A DNA stretch of 64,000 nucleotides from Wenzhouxiangella sediminis (lineage in GTDB: Bacteria > Pseudomonadota > Gammaproteobacteria > Xanthomonadales > Wenzhouxiangellaceae): assembly GCF_003410055.1 (NCBI RefSeq), contig NZ_QUZK01000051.1:49765-113764 (forward strand). Direction: 5' to 3'. Positions 25,204 through 33,688 of this stretch are shown piece after piece (within the stretch, counting starts at the first letter, position 1; every line of letters starts with the position of its first letter). The notes beneath the pieces are model-generated. The model saw nothing but the letters and a program-made list of their open reading frames with translations. It made no database searches and was not told where the DNA came from. The translations under genes were made by a program, and so were the position numbers.

Positions 25204-25752
25204 TCAGGGCTCGCTGGCGACGATGACTCGTGCCGCCCGCAGCAGGCGATCGTCGAGGCGATAACCCTTCTGCAGCACCATGATGACCGTATCGGGTTCG
25301 GCATCCTCGCTGGGCTGCATGCTCATCGCCTCGTGCCACTGCGGATCGAATCGCTCGCCTTCCGGATTCAGCACCTCCAGGCCGTGATCCTCGAGCGCCT
25401 TGAGCAGGAGCTTCCGGGTCAGCTCGAGCCCTTCGCGGGCCGAATCGCCCTCGGCGGCGTTCTCCAGCCCCTGCTCGAGTCCGTCGATGACCGGCAGCAG
25501 GTCGCGCATGATGGCCTCGTGCTGATAGCGACGGGCCTTGTCCATTTCACGCTCGGCGCGCTTTTGCATGTTGTCCATGTCCGCACGCATGCGCATCAGG
25601 GCCTCGCGCAGCTTATCGACTTCGTGCTCGAGCTCGCCCGAGCCGGAATCCTGCACGGCCTCTTCCTCGCTTGCGTCGGCGGCTTCTGCCTGGCTGGCCT
25701 GCTCGTCTGCCGCGTTCTGTTCGGCGTTGGCTGCTTCGTTCTTGTCACCCAT
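25204..25752 (-). CDS. grpE: Nucleotide exchange factor GrpE
   Basis: A 182-residue GrpE, the nucleotide exchange factor for DnaK. The first 35-40 residues are acidic, Ala/Glu-rich and disordered. A long coiled-coil helix follows (LEHEVDKLREALMRMRADMDNMQKRAEREMDKARRYQHEAIMRDLLPVIDGLEQGLENA), then the small beta-domain (FDPQWHEAMSMQPSEDAEPDTVIMVLQKGYRLDDRLLRAARVIVA), a family signature. Start chosen at ATG 25752 (MGDKNEAAN); the frame is open upstream. hrcA, often found before grpE, is absent; recN is divergent instead. Confidence 0.97.
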   Translation of the reverse strand: MGDKNEAANAEQNAADEQASQAEAADASEEEAVQDSGSGELEHEVDKLREALMRMRADMDNMQKRAEREMDKARRYQHEAIMRDLLPVIDGLEQGLENAAEGDSAREGLELTRKLLLKALEDHGLEVLNPEGERFDPQWHEAMSMQPSEDAEPDTVIMVLQKGYRLDDRLLRAARVIVASEP

Positions 25753-25793
25753 ATCGGTTCGCCTTGGTCGTGAACGTATTGATCCTGCGCGCA

Positions 25794-25822
25794 ACAATGG
25801 GGGCCCTCCCGCGCCAATACAA
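25794..25822 (-). promoter_or_regulatory. Sigma-32-like promoter of grpE
   Basis: On the minus strand, TTGTATT (25816-25822), a 13-bp spacer and CCCCATTGT (25794-25802) resemble the sigma-32 consensus; the -10 element is near perfect, the -35 element weaker. It lies 42-70 bp before grpE, in the gap shared with divergent recN. Confidence 0.65.
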
Positions 25823-25886
25823 CCGGAGTTGTTAGAAGCCGCTCTTGGTGCTAGCTTGTTGCCCTTCTGGCCCGACCGGAACCCGC

Positions 25887-27548
25887 ATGCTCCGCCACCT
25901 CGCCATTCGCCATTTCGCCATCGTCAGCGAAGTCGAGATCGACATCGACCCCGGATTCACCGCCATAACCGGCGAAACCGGTGCGGGGAAGTCGATCCTG
26001 GTCGACGCCCTTGGACTGCTGCTCGGCGATCGCGCCGAGGCGGGACTGATCGCCGAAGGGCACGAGCAGGCCGAACTCGAAGCCGTCTTCTCGCTCGAGA
26101 AATCCGAGCCCGCCAGGCAATGGCTGGTCGACCAGGCCCTCGAGGAAGGCGACGAACTCATCCTGCGCCGCGTACTGACGTCCCCGAGCGGGTCGCGCGC
26201 CTGGATCAACGGGCGCTCGGCCACGGTGGGGCAACTGGCCGAGCTCGGCGGCCTGCTCGTCGAGATTCACGGGCAACACGAACACCAGCAACTCGAGAAG
26301 CCGGCCGTGCAGCGCCGACTGCTGGACCGACAGGTCAGCGGCAAGACGCTCGACGCGGTCGCGGCCGCCCACGAACGCTGGCGGGACGCTCGCGCCGCCC
26401 TCGACCAGCTCGAATCGGAGGTCGGGGACGCCGACCAGCTGGAACTACTTCGCTTCCAGGCTCGCGAACTCTCCGACCTGGCACTGATCGAGGGCGAGTT
26501 CGAGTCACTCGAGCAGGAGCAGGAGCGCCTGGCGCGCAGCGACGACATCCGACTCGCAATGGCTTCCGCCGGCAACGCGCTCGACAGCGACAACGGCCCC
26601 GGCGCCCGGAGCCTACTGCACCAGGCGATCCAGGCGCTCGACCCCGTAAGGGAAATCGAGCCGGAGCTCGACGAGACGGCCCGGATGCTCGAGGAAGCGC
26701 GCATCAACGTCGACGAGGCGATGGCCAACCTCGAGCGTCTCGGCAGCGAGGACGAGGGCGATCCCGAGCGGCTGGCCGCGGTCAACCGCAGACTGGAGAA
26801 ATCCCTGGACCTGGCAAGAAAGCACCGCGTCCAGCCCGCCGAACTCCCCGCCCTGACCGAGAAGCTCGGCGCCCGGCTGGAGGCACTGGAAAACCAGGAC
26901 GAGCGGCGCGCCGAACTCGCCAGGTCACTGGATATCGCAGCCCAACGCTGGCGGGAAGCGGCGGAGGAGCTCAGCCGGGCTCGCGAAGCGGCCGCGAAGA
27001 AGCTGTCCGGGCTCGTTACCGGACGCCTCGCGGATCTCGGCATGGACACAGCCGAGCTGGCCTTCCAGGTCGACCCCGACCAGGCCGCGGAACCGTCACC
27101 GCACGGCATGGACCGCGTGCGAATCGGGTTCAATGCCAACCCCGGGCAGGCGCTCCAGCCGCTGTCCAAAGTGGCCTCGGGCGGGGAACTGTCGCGCGTT
27201 GCCCTGGCCCTGATGATTGCTGCCGACGGCGGCGAGGGCCCCCGGACGCGAATATTCGACGAAGTGGACGCCGGCGTGGGCGGCGAAACGGCTCACGCCG
27301 TCGGCCGCTTCCTGCGCGAGGCGGCCGGCGCCGGCCAGGCAATGTGCGTCACCCACCTGGCGCAGGTGGCCGCCCGGGCCGATCACCAGCTGCGCGTAAG
27401 CAAGAAAAAAGGACGCAAGGCAACCGCGCTGTCAGTGGAAACCCTGGACGGCGGAGCCCGGGAACGCGAAATCGCCCGGATGCTGGGCAGCGCCGACTCC
27501 GAGAGAAGCCTGGCGCATGCGCGGGAAATGCTGGAGGGAAACGAGTAG
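25887..27548 (+). CDS. recN: DNA repair protein RecN
   Basis: A 553-residue SMC-like ATPase for recombinational repair of double-strand breaks. Start at MLRHLAIRHFAIV; the signature Walker A GETGAGKSILVDALGLLLG is at residues about 30-48. A long coiled-coil middle (about 150-370) is broken by the short hinge typical of RecN. The C-terminal head has ASGGELSRVALALMIA (ABC signature), IFDEVDAGVGGETA (Walker B) and VTHLAQVAARADHQLRV. Length matches E. coli RecN (553). Its stop lies 10 bp from the convergent fur stop. SOS control is usual, but I did not find a clear LexA box here. Confidence 0.97.
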   Translation: MLRHLAIRHFAIVSEVEIDIDPGFTAITGETGAGKSILVDALGLLLGDRAEAGLIAEGHEQAELEAVFSLEKSEPARQWLVDQALEEGDELILRRVLTSPSGSRAWINGRSATVGQLAELGGLLVEIHGQHEHQQLEKPAVQRRLLDRQVSGKTLDAVAAAHERWRDARAALDQLESEVGDADQLELLRFQARELSDLALIEGEFESLEQEQERLARSDDIRLAMASAGNALDSDNGPGARSLLHQAIQALDPVREIEPELDETARMLEEARINVDEAMANLERLGSEDEGDPERLAAVNRRLEKSLDLARKHRVQPAELPALTEKLGARLEALENQDERRAELARSLDIAAQRWREAAEELSRAREAAAKKLSGLVTGRLADLGMDTAELAFQVDPDQAAEPSPHGMDRVRIGFNANPGQALQPLSKVASGGELSRVALALMIAADGGEGPRTRIFDEVDAGVGGETAHAVGRFLREAAGAGQAMCVTHLAQVAARADHQLRVSKKKGRKATALSVETLDGGAREREIARMLGSADSERSLAHAREMLEGNE

Positions 27549-27558
27549 CCGCGAAGCG

Positions 27559-27984
27559 TTACTGCTTGCGCGGCCGTACGTAGAGCACCATCGAATGATC
27601 GACGATTTCGTAGCCGTGCTCGGCGGCGATCTCTTCCTGGCGCTTCTCGATCGCCTCGTCGAAGAACTCGAGGACCTCACCGGTCTCCAGGCAGACCATG
27701 TGGTCGTGGTGATCCCCCTCGTCGAGCTCGTAGCAGGCCTGCTGGGAGCGCCCCGTGCCGTCGTCGAACAGATGCTTGCGAACCAGATGGGCGGCTTCGA
27801 ACTGGGCCAGCACGCGGTAGACCGTCGCCAGACCGATTTCCTCGCCCTGGTCGACCAGGGCGCGATAGATATCGTCGGCCGTCATGTGCTTCTGGTCGGT
27901 CGTTTCCAGCAAGCGCAGGATCTGTCGACGCGGGTGGGTGACCTTCAGGCCAGCTTTCTTGAGTTCGCTGCTTTGTCCTGACAT
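27559..27984 (-). CDS. fur: Ferric uptake regulator Fur
   Basis: A 141-residue metal-dependent repressor. The winged-helix N-terminus (LKKAGLKVTHPRRQILRLLETTDQKHMTADDIYRALVDQGEEIGLATVYRVLAQFEAAHLVRKHLFDDG) is diagnostic for Fur. Metal ligands follow in DEGDHHDHMVCLETGEVLEFFDEAIEKRQEEIAAEHGYEI. The second CxxC found in some Fur proteins is missing, leaving a single Cys in VCLETG, as in other gammaproteobacterial variants. The start MSGQSSELKK at 27984 is fixed by homology. It is divergent from bamE across 57 bp, an arrangement common in Xanthomonadales and pseudomonads. Confidence 0.96.
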   Translation of the reverse strand: MSGQSSELKKAGLKVTHPRRQILRLLETTDQKHMTADDIYRALVDQGEEIGLATVYRVLAQFEAAHLVRKHLFDDGTGRSQQACYELDEGDHHDHMVCLETGEVLEFFDEAIEKRQEEIAAEHGYEIVDHSMVLYVRPRKQ

Positions 27985-28041
27985 GCTCCAACCTGCTCGG
28001 GTAGCCACTCGTTGCAAGACTTGTATTGTATCATTGCGCTC

Positions 28042-28485
28042 ATGTCGAAAACTTCCACTGCCATGAACTTCGCCCGGTCGATGATCCTTCCGGCCGCCCT
28101 GCTCCTGACGGCCTGCGGAGGCCTCGTCTACAAGCAGGATATCCAGCAGGGCAACGTCCTCGACGAGGATGCCGTCGCCGAACTGGAAACCGGAATGACA
28201 AAACGCCAGGTCCAGGTACTCCTCGGAACGCCCTCGATCAACAGCCCGTTCCACCAGGACCGCTGGGACTACATGAACACCTACGCGCCGCGCGGCGGGA
28301 AACCGGAGAAGCGGGTGCTGACGCTGTATTTCGAGAACGGCGCCCTGGCATCGATGGAGGGCAACTACCTCGACGAGAAAAGCATGGCCGGCAAAGCGCT
28401 CGACGAGCTGCAGGATCCGGAAGAAGCACCGATCCAGGATCTCGAGTCCCTCCGCCAGGAGGAACGCGGCGGCCCGGGCACCTGA
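28042..28485 (+). CDS. bamE: Outer-membrane assembly lipoprotein BamE (OmlA/SmpA)
   Basis: A 147-residue lipoprotein of the BAM outer-membrane protein insertion complex. The signal MNFARSMILPAALLLTACGG carries lipobox LLTAC. The mature BamE core is seen in YKQDIQQGNVLDEDAVAELETGMTKRQVQVLLGTPSINSPFHQDRWDYMNTY, with GMTKxQVxxLLGTP and DRWDY as family hallmarks. Two ATGs fit (28042 or 28063); the second gives the tighter signal peptide. A C-terminal acidic tail extends past the E. coli length. The order recN/fur/bamE/rnfH/ratA/smpB/ssrA matches the usual gammaproteobacterial neighbourhood. Confidence 0.95.
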   Translation: MSKTSTAMNFARSMILPAALLLTACGGLVYKQDIQQGNVLDEDAVAELETGMTKRQVQVLLGTPSINSPFHQDRWDYMNTYAPRGGKPEKRVLTLYFENGALASMEGNYLDEKSMAGKALDELQDPEEAPIQDLESLRQEERGGPGT

Positions 28486-28518
28486 CGGACCGGGGATTCC
28501 GCCCCAGCGCTTTCCGAG

Positions 28519-28824
28519 TCAGCCCTTGCCCTTCCGGGCGCGCGCCAGCTCGGCCAGTTGTCGCCTGACCTCCTTCGGGTCGGCCGTCAGGGGCCGATAG
28601 ACCTCCACCCGGTCACCCTCGGCCACCGCCTCGTCGGGGCGGCGACGCGTGCCGAAAACCCCGAGACGGTTCTCGTCGACCTCCAGGCCGGGCAGCTTTG
28701 CCGGCAGATCGGCCAACACCACCGCCTGGGCCAGCGTCGTTCCCCTCGGCACTTCGAGCGGAACCACGACCTGCCGCCCGGGCAGCGCGGCGGCTACTTC
28801 GATGGCAATCCGCTCAGCCGCCAT
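28519..28824 (-). CDS. rnfH: RnfH family (ubiquitin-like) protein
   Basis: A 101-residue small protein of the RnfH family with a ubiquitin-like beta-grasp fold. Family text is clear: IAIEVAAALPGRQVVVPLEVPRGTTLAQAVVLADLPAKLPGLEVDENRLGVFGTRRRPDEAVAEGDRVEVYRPLTADPKEVRR. GVFGxxxxxDxxLxxGDRVEIYRPLxxDPKExRR is the usual signature. The start MAAERI at 28824 overlaps ratA by 11 bp, so the two are co-translated. The cellular role is unknown despite the name. Confidence 0.93.
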   Translation of the reverse strand: MAAERIAIEVAAALPGRQVVVPLEVPRGTTLAQAVVLADLPAKLPGLEVDENRLGVFGTRRRPDEAVAEGDRVEVYRPLTADPKEVRRQLAELARARKGKG

Positions 28825-29245
28825 GGACCTGGTGGGCGCGGCGCGTGAAATCGTCGACCATCCGGTCGGCCATGCGCGAAAAATTTCGCTGGAATGGACG
28901 CAGGAACAGCCCGCCGCCGACGTGGAAGCGCAAGTCCAGGCTGACACGGCACCCCTCCGCGACCGGCGAGAAACTCCAGCTTCCGCTCAGGTCGTCGAAC
29001 GGTCCGCGATCGAGCTCCATGATCAGCTTTTCGTCAGGCACCAGGGTGTTTCGGGTCGTAAAGCGGCGCACCAGCCCGGCCAGCTGCACCTCGAGGGTCG
29101 CCAGCTGATGAGACTCATCTTCCCGGTGCACTTCAGCCGAACGCACCCAGGCCAGGAACTTCGGATAGCTGTCCACGTCCCGGACAAGCCCGTACATCTG
29201 GGCGGGTGTGTAGGGGACGAGGGCTGAGCGATGGACTTCGGGCAT
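28814..29245 (-). CDS. ratA: RatA-like START/COQ10-family protein
   Basis: A 143-residue START-fold (SRPBCC) protein. Starts MPEVHRSALVPYTPAQMYGLVRDVDSYPKFLAWVRSAEV, the near-universal opening of this family, then GLFLRPFQRNFSRMADRMVDDFTRRA at the end. In E. coli RatA was reported to block 70S ribosome assembly; mitochondrial COQ10 homologues bind ubiquinone, so a quinone- or lipid-binding role is equally likely. Its start is divergent from smpB across 238 bp containing a CCTGAAA repeat element. Confidence 0.93.
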   Translation of the reverse strand: MPEVHRSALVPYTPAQMYGLVRDVDSYPKFLAWVRSAEVHREDESHQLATLEVQLAGLVRRFTTRNTLVPDEKLIMELDRGPFDDLSGSWSFSPVAEGCRVSLDLRFHVGGGLFLRPFQRNFSRMADRMVDDFTRRAHQVHGG

Positions 29246-29252
29246 TGAAAAA

Positions 29253-29433
29253 CAGGTTTCAGGATTCAGGTTTCAGGGTTCAGGACGGCTGCCCCAAGCG
29301 ACTCGGCAGATTGTAACCGCCGGGGCATCATGACTGTCCGGCGAGGCATGACACGCAAACCTGGTCTGAAACCCGTGGTTTTCCTGAAACCTGAAACCTG
29401 AAACCTGAAACCTGAAACCTGAAACCTGAACCC
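29253..29433. repeat. Inverted simple-repeat element D (ratA-smpB gap)
   Basis: A left arm of TTTCAGG/ATTCAGG units (29253-29284) faces a right arm of seven CCTGAAA heptamers (29383-29430, six perfect in tandem), the arms being reverse complements of each other. The core between is about 98 bp and unrelated to the other elements. The element fills the promoter region of both divergent genes, 8 bp from ratA and 50 bp from smpB. Slippage in the perfect heptamers could vary its length. Confidence 0.88.
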
Positions 29434-29483
29434 AACATGCTGCGCTATCATGGCGCACCGCTTCGAGAGATCGCCAAGGAACC

Positions 29484-29945
29484 ATGACCAAGCAGTCTTC
29501 ATCGACCATCGCCCTGAACAAGCGCGCCAAGTTCGAGTTTCACCTCGAAGAGCGGCTGGAGGCGGGTATCGCGCTGGAAGGCTGGGAGGTCAAGGCATTG
29601 CGCGCCGGCAAGATCCAGTTCGGCGACAGCTACGTGCTGCTCAAGAACGGCGAGGCTTTCCTGTTCGGCTGCCTGATCACGCCGCTGCCCACGGCCTCCA
29701 CCCACGTCAACCCGGACCCCACGCGAACGCGCCGCCTGCTGCTGCACCGCCGCGAGATCGACCGCCTCATCGGCCTGGTCGAACGCAAGGGCCAGACCAT
29801 CGTGCCCACCGCCATGTACTGGAAACAGGGCAAGGTCAAGGTCGAGATCGCCGTGGCCTCCGGCAAGAAGCAGCACGACAAGCGCCGGGCGCAGAAGGAG
29901 AAGGACTGGCAGCGGCAGAAGGCTCGAATTCTCAAGAGCAAGTGA
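29484..29945 (+). CDS. smpB: SsrA-binding protein SmpB
   Basis: A 153-residue RNA-binding protein that delivers tmRNA to stalled ribosomes. The OB-fold core is seen in [64 protein letters not shown], and the C-terminal helix ([24 protein letters not shown]) reads the empty mRNA channel. The gene lies 52 bp upstream of ssrA, its RNA partner, on the same strand. Length is normal. Confidence 0.98.
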   Translation: MTKQSSSTIALNKRAKFEFHLEERLEAGIALEGWEVKALRAGKIQFGDSYVLLKNGEAFLFGCLITPLPTASTHVNPDPTRTRRLLLHRREIDRLIGLVERKGQTIVPTAMYWKQGKVKVEIAVASGKKQHDKRRAQKEKDWQRQKARILKSK

Positions 29946-29997
29946 GCGGGTAGTTGCGGAACTTTCGCGATGCCTGCTAGTCTTACTTCACGACTTC

Positions 29998-30354
29998 GGG
30001 GGCGTTCTGGCTTCGACGCGGATTGGACGTACCCTGGGGCATGCCGAGGTCTCAACTCACCTCGTAAAACAAGTTGAACCAAAGTTAGTTGCCAACGACG
30101 ACAACTACGCACTGGCTGCCTAAAAACCAGCCTGCTCTCCGCCGGTTGAGCCTGCGCTTCCGACCGGAGATCATTTAGCAGGATCGCGTCATGTCGCGTC
30201 TCTGGGCATGGCGTTAAATCAAACAGGGACTGGTCGTTGCGTATGCCCTGCCCCTCGGGCGGCGTAACGGCGAGAAAAAATCGAGCGGGCTAAGCATGTA
30301 GAACCAGGATCAGATGGTTCGCGGACGCGGGTTCGACTCCCGCCGCCTCCACCA
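29998..30354 (+). ncRNA. ssrA: Transfer-messenger RNA (tmRNA)
   Basis: A 357-nt tmRNA. The 5' end GGGGGCGTTCTGGCTTCGACG and the 3' end with GGTTCGACTCCC and encoded CCA form the Ala-acceptor half: GGGGGCG pairs with CGCCTCC. The tag frame runs 30091-30123, GCC AAC GAC GAC AAC TAC GCA CTG GCT GCC TAA, giving A-ANDDNYALAA including the alanine charged on the RNA. This differs from E. coli AANDENYALAA by Glu to Asp. The LAA end is the ClpXP/FtsH recognition signal. It directly follows smpB. Confidence 0.98.
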
Positions 30355-30367
30355 GATCCCCGAGAGG

Positions 30368-30392
30368 AAGCCGGCCACCGTGCCGGCTTTTT
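30368..30392 (+). terminator. Intrinsic terminator of ssrA
   Basis: AAGCCGGC (30368-30375) pairs with GCCGGCTT (30382-30389) over a 6-nt loop, followed by TTT. It lies 14 bp past the CCA end of tmRNA. Confidence 0.85.
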
Positions 30393-30451
30393 CGTGCCCG
30401 GACACCGGATATCCCCCTGACCCTCCCCGATCGTGCTGCTAAACTCGCGCG

Positions 30452-32236
30452 ATGCATCTCGCCACGCTCTTGATGATCATCCTCGCGGCCGGGCTGGCCA
30501 GCCAGTGGCTGGCCTGGCAGATCCGGCTGCCCGCGATCGTGATTCTCATTGCCAGCGGCCTGCTGCTCGGACCGGTCACGGGCCTGATCGACATCGCGAT
30601 GCCGCCGGAGGAGCTGACCGAGCTGATCGGCCTCGGCGTGGCGATCATTCTTTTCGAAGGCGGCATGGATCTGAAGCTGGGCGAGTTCCGCCGCGTCGGG
30701 CACGGCATCACCCGCCTGACGACCCTCGGCCCCCTGCTGGCCTGGTTGCTGGGTGCGCTCGCAGGCCACTTCGTCGCCGGCCTGACCTGGCCGGTCGCGA
30801 TCGTGCTCGGCGCCATCCTGGTCGTGACCGGGCCGACCGTCATCCTGCCCCTGCTGCGCCAGGCGCGCCTCAACAAGGAATCCGCGTCCCTCCTCAAGTG
30901 GGAAGGCATCGTCAACGATCCGGCCGGCGTGCTGCTGGCCGTTCTGGCCTTCCAGTATTTCACGGTCTCCGGAGAAGACTGGGGCACTGTGTTTCTGAGC
31001 CTGGGCAAGGCCATCGCAGTCGCCGGCCTGCTCGGGGGGCTGGGTGGCTGGCTGACGGGCTGGTTCTATCGACGGGGCGCCGTTCCGACCCACCTCAAGC
31101 CACCCATGCTGATGGTGCTGGTGCTGGCCGCCTACTGGGCCAGCAACCAGGTCCAGCACGAAGCCGGTCTGCTGACGGTCACGGTGATGGGGCTGGTACT
31201 CGGCAACATGCAGCTGGCCGAACGCGAACCCCTGCGGCATTTCAAGGAAAACCTGACGGTCGTGCTGCTCTCGGTGCTATTCATCGTCATTCCCACACAG
31301 CTGGATGCCTCGCACTTGCAGGCCATCAGCCCGTCATCGCTGCTGTTCGTCGCAGTCGTCCTGGTCGCGGTGCGTCCCCTGACCATTCTGACGGCCACTA
31401 TCGGGGCGCCGATGCGCTGGCAGGACAAGGTCCTGATGGCGTGGATCGCTCCACGCGGCATCGTGGCCGCCGCCACCGCGAGCATCTTCGGGCCGGCACT
31501 GGTCGAGGCCGGCTATCCGGAAGCGCAGATCCTCATGCCCCTGGTGTTTCTGGTGATTCTCGCAACGGTGATCATCCACGGCCTCACGCTCGCCCCGCTG
31601 GCGAGGCGCCTCGATCTGGCGGCCAGGGAGGAGAACGGCCTGCTGATCGTGGGCGCAAACGACTGGACCCGGGCGCTGGCCAACGAATTGAAAGAGCTCG
31701 AAGTCGACGTGCTGGTCGCCGACGGATCCTGGTACCGACTCAAGCCCGTGCGGATGGACGGCATCCGCACTTACTATGGGGAGGTCCTGTCCGAACACGC
31801 GGAGCACGAACTCGAAGACGAACATCTGAGCTATCTCCTGTGCGCCACCGATAACGATTACTACAACGCCCTGGTCTGCAAGGCGCTCGGCGGCGAGTTC
31901 GGCCATCATCGCACCTTCCAGCTGGCGCCACCGCGCGAGTCGAGCGACGAGCAGCGGCGACTGACCCTGCAGCAGCGCGGCTACTTCGCCTTCGAACCGC
32001 CCATCGACGCCTATTCGCTCAACCACCGCCTCCGGGAGGGTTGGTCCATCCAGTCGATCCGATTAAGCGACATTTTCGACATGGATCGGCTTGCAGAAGA
32101 ACTCGGCCAACCCGGCGAGGATTGGGTCCTGATCGGTAGCGTTTCGCCACAGGGCCAGTTCAGTCTTTATTCGCGTGACCACTCATTCAATCCCGACAAG
32201 GATTGGCTCCTGGTCTATTTTGCAAGCAACTCTTGA
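30452..32236 (+). CDS. NhaP-type cation:proton antiporter with C-terminal TrkA-N-like domain
   Basis: A 594-residue protein. About 12 membrane helices (residues 1-390) form a CPA1-type exchanger: LLMIILAAGLASQWLAWQIRLPAIVILIASGLLLGPVTGLI, GVAIILFEGGMDL, and WEGIVNDPAGVLLAVLAFQYF, whose Asn-Asp pair is the ion-binding motif. The C-terminal 190 residues start as a Rossmann-like TrkA-N domain (LLIVGANDWTRALANELKELEVDVLVADG), which probably gates transport by nucleotide binding. The substrate is K+ or Na+; this NhaP-plus-RCK architecture has members of both kinds. Independent of the polysaccharide genes that follow. Confidence 0.9.
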   Translation: MHLATLLMIILAAGLASQWLAWQIRLPAIVILIASGLLLGPVTGLIDIAMPPEELTELIGLGVAIILFEGGMDLKLGEFRRVGHGITRLTTLGPLLAWLLGALAGHFVAGLTWPVAIVLGAILVVTGPTVILPLLRQARLNKESASLLKWEGIVNDPAGVLLAVLAFQYFTVSGEDWGTVFLSLGKAIAVAGLLGGLGGWLTGWFYRRGAVPTHLKPPMLMVLVLAAYWASNQVQHEAGLLTVTVMGLVLGNMQLAEREPLRHFKENLTVVLLSVLFIVIPTQLDASHLQAISPSSLLFVAVVLVAVRPLTILTATIGAPMRWQDKVLMAWIAPRGIVAAATASIFGPALVEAGYPEAQILMPLVFLVILATVIIHGLTLAPLARRLDLAAREENGLLIVGANDWTRALANELKELEVDVLVADGSWYRLKPVRMDGIRTYYGEVLSEHAEHELEDEHLSYLLCATDNDYYNALVCKALGGEFGHHRTFQLAPPRESSDEQRRLTLQQRGYFAFEPPIDAYSLNHRLREGWSIQSIRLSDIFDMDRLAEELGQPGEDWVLIGSVSPQGQFSLYSRDHSFNPDKDWLLVYFASNS

Positions 32237-32278
32237 AACAATCGGGCTGGCAAGAGCCTCGAGCGACTGAGCCAAAGC

Positions 32279-33688
32279 ATGGACAAGCCGGGCAAGCAGC
32301 GCCAACCGCTGCCACAACTTCTAGCCAAGGTCAGGAAAAACCGCGTATTTCGTGCCGGGAGTATCGCCGGTGCGATAAAGGCTCTCGGCCTGCTGTCGGC
32401 CTTCGCGCTCCAGTTGCTTCTCGCCAGGATCGTCATCAACCCCGAACAGTATGGGATATACGCCTGGTCCCAGAACTTGCTGTTCCTGCTTGGCACCTTG
32501 ATGACGCTCGGCATCCCCGTCGCCGTGAGTCGATTCGTCGCTGTGCACACCAGTCGCGGGGACGGGGCATCGGTCGCGGCCGTCGCTCGCAGCGGCGCCA
32601 GGTGGCTGGTTCTGTCTACTCTGTTGGTCAGCGGCACCGTCGCTCTCGTGATCATCGCAATGCCCGCCGAAGTATTCGAGAAGCTGCCGCGCGAAACGAC
32701 GTTGATTGCCGTGGCGTCCGCCCCGCTTGCGACGTTCAGCCTGTTTTACCAGGCTCTGGCGCGCGCCCGTTCTCGCCTGGTCACCGCCTTCTTGCCGCTA
32801 CAGGTGCTGCGCCCTCTTTCTTTCGCAGCACTCGCGTTCACCGTCCTCGTCGCCCTCGGCGAGCCTCTCGCCGCGCCGGAGATCATGCTGGCTCTATGCA
32901 TGAGTCTGGCTTTGGTCGTTTTCGTTCAAATCGTATATGCCACATCCGCGAAGCCGCGACGGGCCGTTACCCGGTCCGCTGCAGAAGCAACGGCAGACAA
33001 CACTTTTTCTCCCGAGCGCCTGCTTGGCAACGCCCTGCCGATCTTTGGGGTGCGTCTTTCAGACCTGGCGATGAAGCATGGTGGCGTACTTGCTCTGGGC
33101 GTTCTCGTCGATCCTCGAGCAGCGGCAGCCTATTTCGTCGCCGAACGCCTCGCTCAGCTAGCTTCGGTGCCCCAAACGGTGATCGCATCGGTGGTTCAGC
33201 CCTGGCTGGCCAGCGCCAGCGCCGAGGGGGATCAGGACGCGCTTCAACGAACCGTGAGTCAGGCTGGACATGCGACGCTATGGCCCTCGCTGGTGGCTGT
33301 TATCGGGCTGCTACTCACCGGGCCGATGCTTCTCGGACTCTTCGGCCCTGGCTACCTTGAGGCTTTTCCAATATTGGCAGTCCTGCTGACCAACCACCTA
33401 CTCGCCGCCACGCTCGGGCCGGCACAGCAAGTCCTGATCATGAGCGGGCTCCAGTCGGCCGTCCTTAAAACGACCTCGCTCGCCGGGGTTATCCACCTTG
33501 TCTCCCTGTTCCTTCTGATTCCCTGGCTGGGCGCGCTGGGTGCGGCCCTCACTGGCATAATCAGCACCATGGTCATAAGCACAGGCTGCCTCTTCCACGT
33601 GCGCTCAAGACTCGGACTAAACCCGACCATTCTGAGCAAATCCGTAACGTCTGAAAAGCGATCGCAAAAACACGATGAAAGCGAATAA
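32279..33688 (+). CDS. Wzx-type polysaccharide flippase (MOP superfamily)
   Basis: A 469-residue membrane protein with 12-14 helices and the Wzx/RfbX pattern at its start (VFRAGSIAGAIKALGLLSAFALQLLLARIVINPEQYGIYAWSQNLLFLLGTLMTLGIPVAVSRF). It would move undecaprenyl-linked repeat units across the inner membrane. The end (KRSQKHDESE) overlaps the sulfotransferase start by 14 bp. It opens the rightward arm of the polysaccharide locus; no Wzy polymerase is certain, though the multi-helix protein at 39089 is a candidate. Confidence 0.88.
   Translation: MDKPGKQRQPLPQLLAKVRKNRVFRAGSIAGAIKALGLLSAFALQLLLARIVINPEQYGIYAWSQNLLFLLGTLMTLGIPVAVSRFVAVHTSRGDGASVAAVARSGARWLVLSTLLVSGTVALVIIAMPAEVFEKLPRETTLIAVASAPLATFSLFYQALARARSRLVTAFLPLQVLRPLSFAALAFTVLVALGEPLAAPEIMLALCMSLALVVFVQIVYATSAKPRRAVTRSAAEATADNTFSPERLLGNALPIFGVRLSDLAMKHGGVLALGVLVDPRAAAAYFVAERLAQLASVPQTVIASVVQPWLASASAEGDQDALQRTVSQAGHATLWPSLVAVIGLLLTGPMLLGLFGPGYLEAFPILAVLLTNHLLAATLGPAQQVLIMSGLQSAVLKTTSLAGVIHLVSLFLLIPWLGALGAALTGIISTMVISTGCLFHVRSRLGLNPTILSKSVTSEKRSQKHDESE

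Noticed and set aside
25538..27583. 681-residue plus-strand frame over recN
   Set aside because: Arg/Pro/Gly-rich composition of a shifted frame; RecN motifs lie in the other frame.
29383..29433. CRISPR-like tandem array of CCTGAAA
   Set aside because: Units are 7 bp and adjacent, with no spacers and no cas genes. The same holds for the GGTT array at 63909-64000.
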